Shown here: in pieces, positions 58,832-61,641 of the stretch
Layout: every line of letters starts with the position of its first letter
Position numbering within the stretch: the stretch's first letter is position 1
NCBI GenBank assembly: GCA_016874975.1
Contig: VGSQ01000004.1
Span: 1-61,641, forward strand
Source of the DNA: Deltaproteobacteria bacterium
Lineage (GTDB): Bacteria; Desulfobacterota; Desulfobaccia; Desulfobaccales; 0-14-0-80-60-11
Length of the DNA stretch: 61,641 bases
Direction of reading: 5' to 3'
Notes under the pieces: generated by a model
What the model saw: only the letters and a program-made list of their open reading frames with translations
The model's database searches: none
What the model was told of the DNA's origin: nothing
Translations under genes and position numbers: made by a program

Positions 58832-59446
58832 TCATCCCTCCTCCCCCTGGGACAGGCGGGCGATTTCGGCCATGATGCGGTCCGTCAGGGCCCGGGCCTG
58901 GGAGGGGTGGGCGGCGCGCAGGGGAGGCCCCAGACGTACCGCCACGTCATACCCCCCGGGTCTTTTCCGGTAGCGGATGCCCACCGGCACAAAGGGCAGC
59001 GGCGCCATGCCCCGGTGTTCCTGGAGACCCAGCAGCATCTGGATGAGGCGGTGTTTGCCGGCCCCCACGCCGCCCAGGATGTAGGTGCCTTCGGGAAAAA
59101 GGACGATAACGGCCCGATCTCTCAACAGGGGAAGCAGGCGCTTGAATGAGGACAAGGTGGCCCGGGGGCGCTCCCGGGCCACCGGCAGCCCGCCCAGGGC
59201 GGAGAGAAATTCCCGCTGGCCGGCCCGCTGAAAGAGTTCCGCTTTGGCGATGTAATGCATGGGGCGGGGCAGAGCCGTCCCCAGCAGGGGGATGTCCTCC
59301 CAGCGCTGGTGTTTGGGGCAGACGATGACCGGACCGGAAGCGGGTAGGAACTCAAGCCCAGACACGTCCAGGGCGAAAAAACACCCCATGGTGCGGCCGA
59401 CGAGCCACTGCATGAAGCGATAGAGGGTGGGACACAGAGAAATCAC
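58832..59446 (-). CDS. Lysophospholipid acyltransferase family protein (PlsC-like)
   Basis: VIVCPKHQRWEDIPLLGTALPRPMHYIAKAELF..VLFPEGTYI. Confidence 0.88.
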   Translation of the reverse strand: MISLCPTLYRFMQWLVGRTMGCFFALDVSGLEFLPASGPVIVCPKHQRWEDIPLLGTALPRPMHYIAKAELFQRAGQREFLSALGGLPVARERPRATLSSFKRLLPLLRDRAVIVLFPEGTYILGGVGAGKHRLIQMLLGLQEHRGMAPLPFVPVGIRYRKRPGGYDVAVRLGPPLRAAHPSQARALTDRIMAEIARLSQGEEG

Positions 59447-59550
59447 GGAATCGGGGGCAGACCTCCGCTGCGCGACCTTTCCTTCCCATGTATCAGAGGT
59501 TGCGGTAAAGTGTCAATGAGGAAGACACCAAAGGCGGGAGGGAGGCGATC

Positions 59551-60672
59551 ATGATCTACCTGGATTACAACGCCACCACGCCCGTGGCCCCGGAGGTGGC
59601 CCGGGCCATCGACCTGCACCTGGGGGAGGAATTCGGCAACCCCGGCAGCGACTATGCCCTGGGCCGCCGGGCCCAGGCGGCGGTAGAGCAAGCCCGCAGG
59701 GAGGCGGCGGGTTTGCTGGGGTGCGCCCCCGATGAGGTGGTCTTCACCAGCGGCGCCACCGAAGCCAACAACCTGGCGCTCAAGGGGGTGGCCTGGCATT
59801 TCGGCCGGGGGCGCATCCTCAGCAGCGCGGTGGAGCACCCCGCGGTGCGCCAGCCCCTGGCCTTCCTGGCCGCAGAGGGCTTTGACGTCACCATGCTGCC
59901 TGTGGACGGGGACGGTCTGGTGGACCCGGAGGCGGTGCGCCGGGCTTTGACCCCGGACACCATCCTCATCAGCGTCATGCACGCCAACAACGAGACCGGG
60001 GCCATCCAGCCCATTGCCGAGATCGGCGCCGTCGCCCGGGAGGCCGGGGTGCTGCTGCACACCGACGCGGCCCAGAGCGTGGGGAAAATCCCGGTCAACG
60101 TGGACGATCTGAAAGTCGATTACCTCACCCTGGCCGGGCACAAGATGTATGCCCCCAAAGGGGTGGGGGCGCTCTACGTGCGCCGGGGCTCGCCCCTGGC
60201 GCCGCTGCTGCACGGAGCCTCCCAGGAGGGGGGCCGACGGGCCGGCACCGAGAACGTCCCCTACCTGGCCGGCCTGGGGGAAGCCTGCCGCCTGGGCCGG
60301 GAGGGTCTGAGCGATTTCATGACGCGGGTTGCGGCCCTGCGGGACCTGCTGCACCGGCGCCTCCGGGAGGGCTTTCCCCAACTCATCCTCAACGGGCCCC
60401 CGGACGCCCGCCTCCCCAACACCCTGAACGTGTCTTTTCCAGGCTTTTCGGGCCGGCGCATCCTGGCGGCGCTGCCCGAACTGGCTGCTTCTCTCGGGGC
60501 CGCCTGCCACGGCGACCTGGAGGAGCCCTCCCCCGTCCTCACCGCCATGGGCCTGCCCCGGGACCTGGCCCTGAGCGCCGTGCGCCTGAGTCTGGGCCGC
60601 CCCACCTCCCGGGAAGAGGTGGAACGGGCCGCGGAGCTGCTTCTGGGGGCGCTGCAACGCCTGACCGGTTGA
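59551..60672 (+). CDS. Cysteine desulfurase (NifS/IscS-like)
   Basis: MIYLDYNATTPVAPEVARAI..FTSGATEANNLALKG..HTDAAQSVGKIPV..LTLAGHKMYAPKGVGALYVRRG; Cys in SLGAACHGDLEEPSPVL. Confidence 0.92.
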   Translation: MIYLDYNATTPVAPEVARAIDLHLGEEFGNPGSDYALGRRAQAAVEQARREAAGLLGCAPDEVVFTSGATEANNLALKGVAWHFGRGRILSSAVEHPAVRQPLAFLAAEGFDVTMLPVDGDGLVDPEAVRRALTPDTILISVMHANNETGAIQPIAEIGAVAREAGVLLHTDAAQSVGKIPVNVDDLKVDYLTLAGHKMYAPKGVGALYVRRGSPLAPLLHGASQEGGRRAGTENVPYLAGLGEACRLGREGLSDFMTRVAALRDLLHRRLREGFPQLILNGPPDARLPNTLNVSFPGFSGRRILAALPELAASLGAACHGDLEEPSPVLTAMGLPRDLALSAVRLSLGRPTSREEVERAAELLLGALQRLTG

Positions 60673-60892
60673 GGGCCCGGGCCCATGCCCCGCCTCACCC
60701 GGCCCCCCAGAGGTGCCCACAGGGTGAAAGACAAACGTCGCTCCCTCCTTGTCTGGAGCAGCCAGGCAAGTATAATGGGATGGGGCCGGCAGGGGGCAGG
60801 GGCCGGCATGAAAGACGCCGGCAGGTTTTCTGCCGGGCCGAAACAACCTCCCGGATTTCCCGGGAAAGTTGGCGGCAAAGGGGATCGTCGCA

Positions 60893-61641
60893 ATGAAGCG
60901 CAAGGTGCTCATCCTGCTGCTGGTGTTGGCGGCGGCGGGGGCCGTGGGTTATTATCTGCTGCTCCGGACCAAAGCGGCCCCTTCCGGGGAGTTGCGCCTT
61001 GCCGGGCACATCGAGGCCACGGAGACGAACCTGGGCTTCAAGGTGCCCGGCGCCATCGCCGCCATCCACTTCCAGGAAGGGCAGGAGGTGCAGGCCGGCC
61101 AGGTGGTGGCGGAATTGGAGTCCGGCGACCTGCGCCAGGAGGTGGCCGTGGCCGCCGGCCGCCTGGCCGCGGCCCGGGCCAACCTGACCCGGCTGGAGAA
61201 CGGCTTCCGCCCCGAGGAGGTGCGCGAGGCCCAGGCCGCGGCGGCCCAGGCCCGGGCCGATTATGTGGACCGGGAGCGGGATTACCGGCGCATGGAAAAC
61301 CTCTTCCGCCGCAAGGTGGTGTCCGCCTCCACCCGGGACAAGGCCGAAGCCGCCTATCTGATGTCCCGGGAGGCCCTGCGCCGGGCCCAGGAGACCTATG
61401 ACCTGCGCCGCCGGGGCTACCGCCGGGAGGACATCGAGGCCGGGCGGGCGGACGTGCAGGCGGCCATGGCCCAACTGGAGCTGGCCAGGACCCGCCTGGG
61501 CTACGCCACCATCACCACGCCCGTCGCCGGGGTGGTGCTGGCCCGTCCCGCCGAGCCCGGCCAGGTGGTCCAGGTGGGCGCCACCGTCCTCACCCTGGGC
61601 GATCTGGACAATGTCTGGTTCGAGGGCTGGATCCCCGAAAC
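60893..61641 (+). CDS. HlyD-family membrane fusion / secretion protein (partial, runs off window)
   Basis: Manually translated: MKRKVLILLLVLAAAGAVGYYLLLRTKAAPSGELRLAGHIEATETNLGFKVPGAIAAIHFQEGQEVQAGQVVAELE..; open at window end. Confidence 0.88.
   Translation, partial: MKRKVLILLLVLAAAGAVGYYLLLRTKAAPSGELRLAGHIEATETNLGFKVPGAIAAIHFQEGQEVQAGQVVAELESGDLRQEVAVAAGRLAAARANLTRLENGFRPEEVREAQAAAAQARADYVDRERDYRRMENLFRRKVVSASTRDKAEAAYLMSREALRRAQETYDLRRRGYRREDIEAGRADVQAAMAQLELARTRLGYATITTPVAGVVLARPAEPGQVVQVGATVLTLGDLDNVWFEGWIPE

Overview
The window is a GC-rich bacterial chromosome segment. Gene content suggests Desulfobacterota (a former deltaproteobacterium); this is an inference. Most of it is core metabolism: ilvB-ilvN-ilvC-psd-pssA, a two-subunit class I fumarase with a linked histidine kinase, a PBP1A, an M48 protease, rsfS-nadD-proA, proB, an 11-subunit complex I operon (nuoABCDHIJKLMN, no nuoEFG), an IspH-UbiA-like fusion, ppdK, a cysteine desulfurase, and a HlyD gene cut by the window end. 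Candidates for something less described are: (1) a tightly overlapping operon of unknown proteins around a YjbQ-family gene (11775-15993); (2) two 210-bp non-autonomous elements in opposite orientation, with perfect 18-bp inverted termini and perfect 11-bp target duplications, each inserted into an older intergenic hairpin repeat; (3) several other short inverted-terminus repeat families and paired palindromes; (4) a telomere-like G-tract heptamer array just 3' of two unrelated genes; (5) an IspH-UbiA gene fusion; (6) a small HEPN/MNT and HicB-like island between proB and proA. No CRISPR array, rRNA, tRNA, complete transposase or prophage was recognised. All family calls are by eye from the translations; no database search was run.
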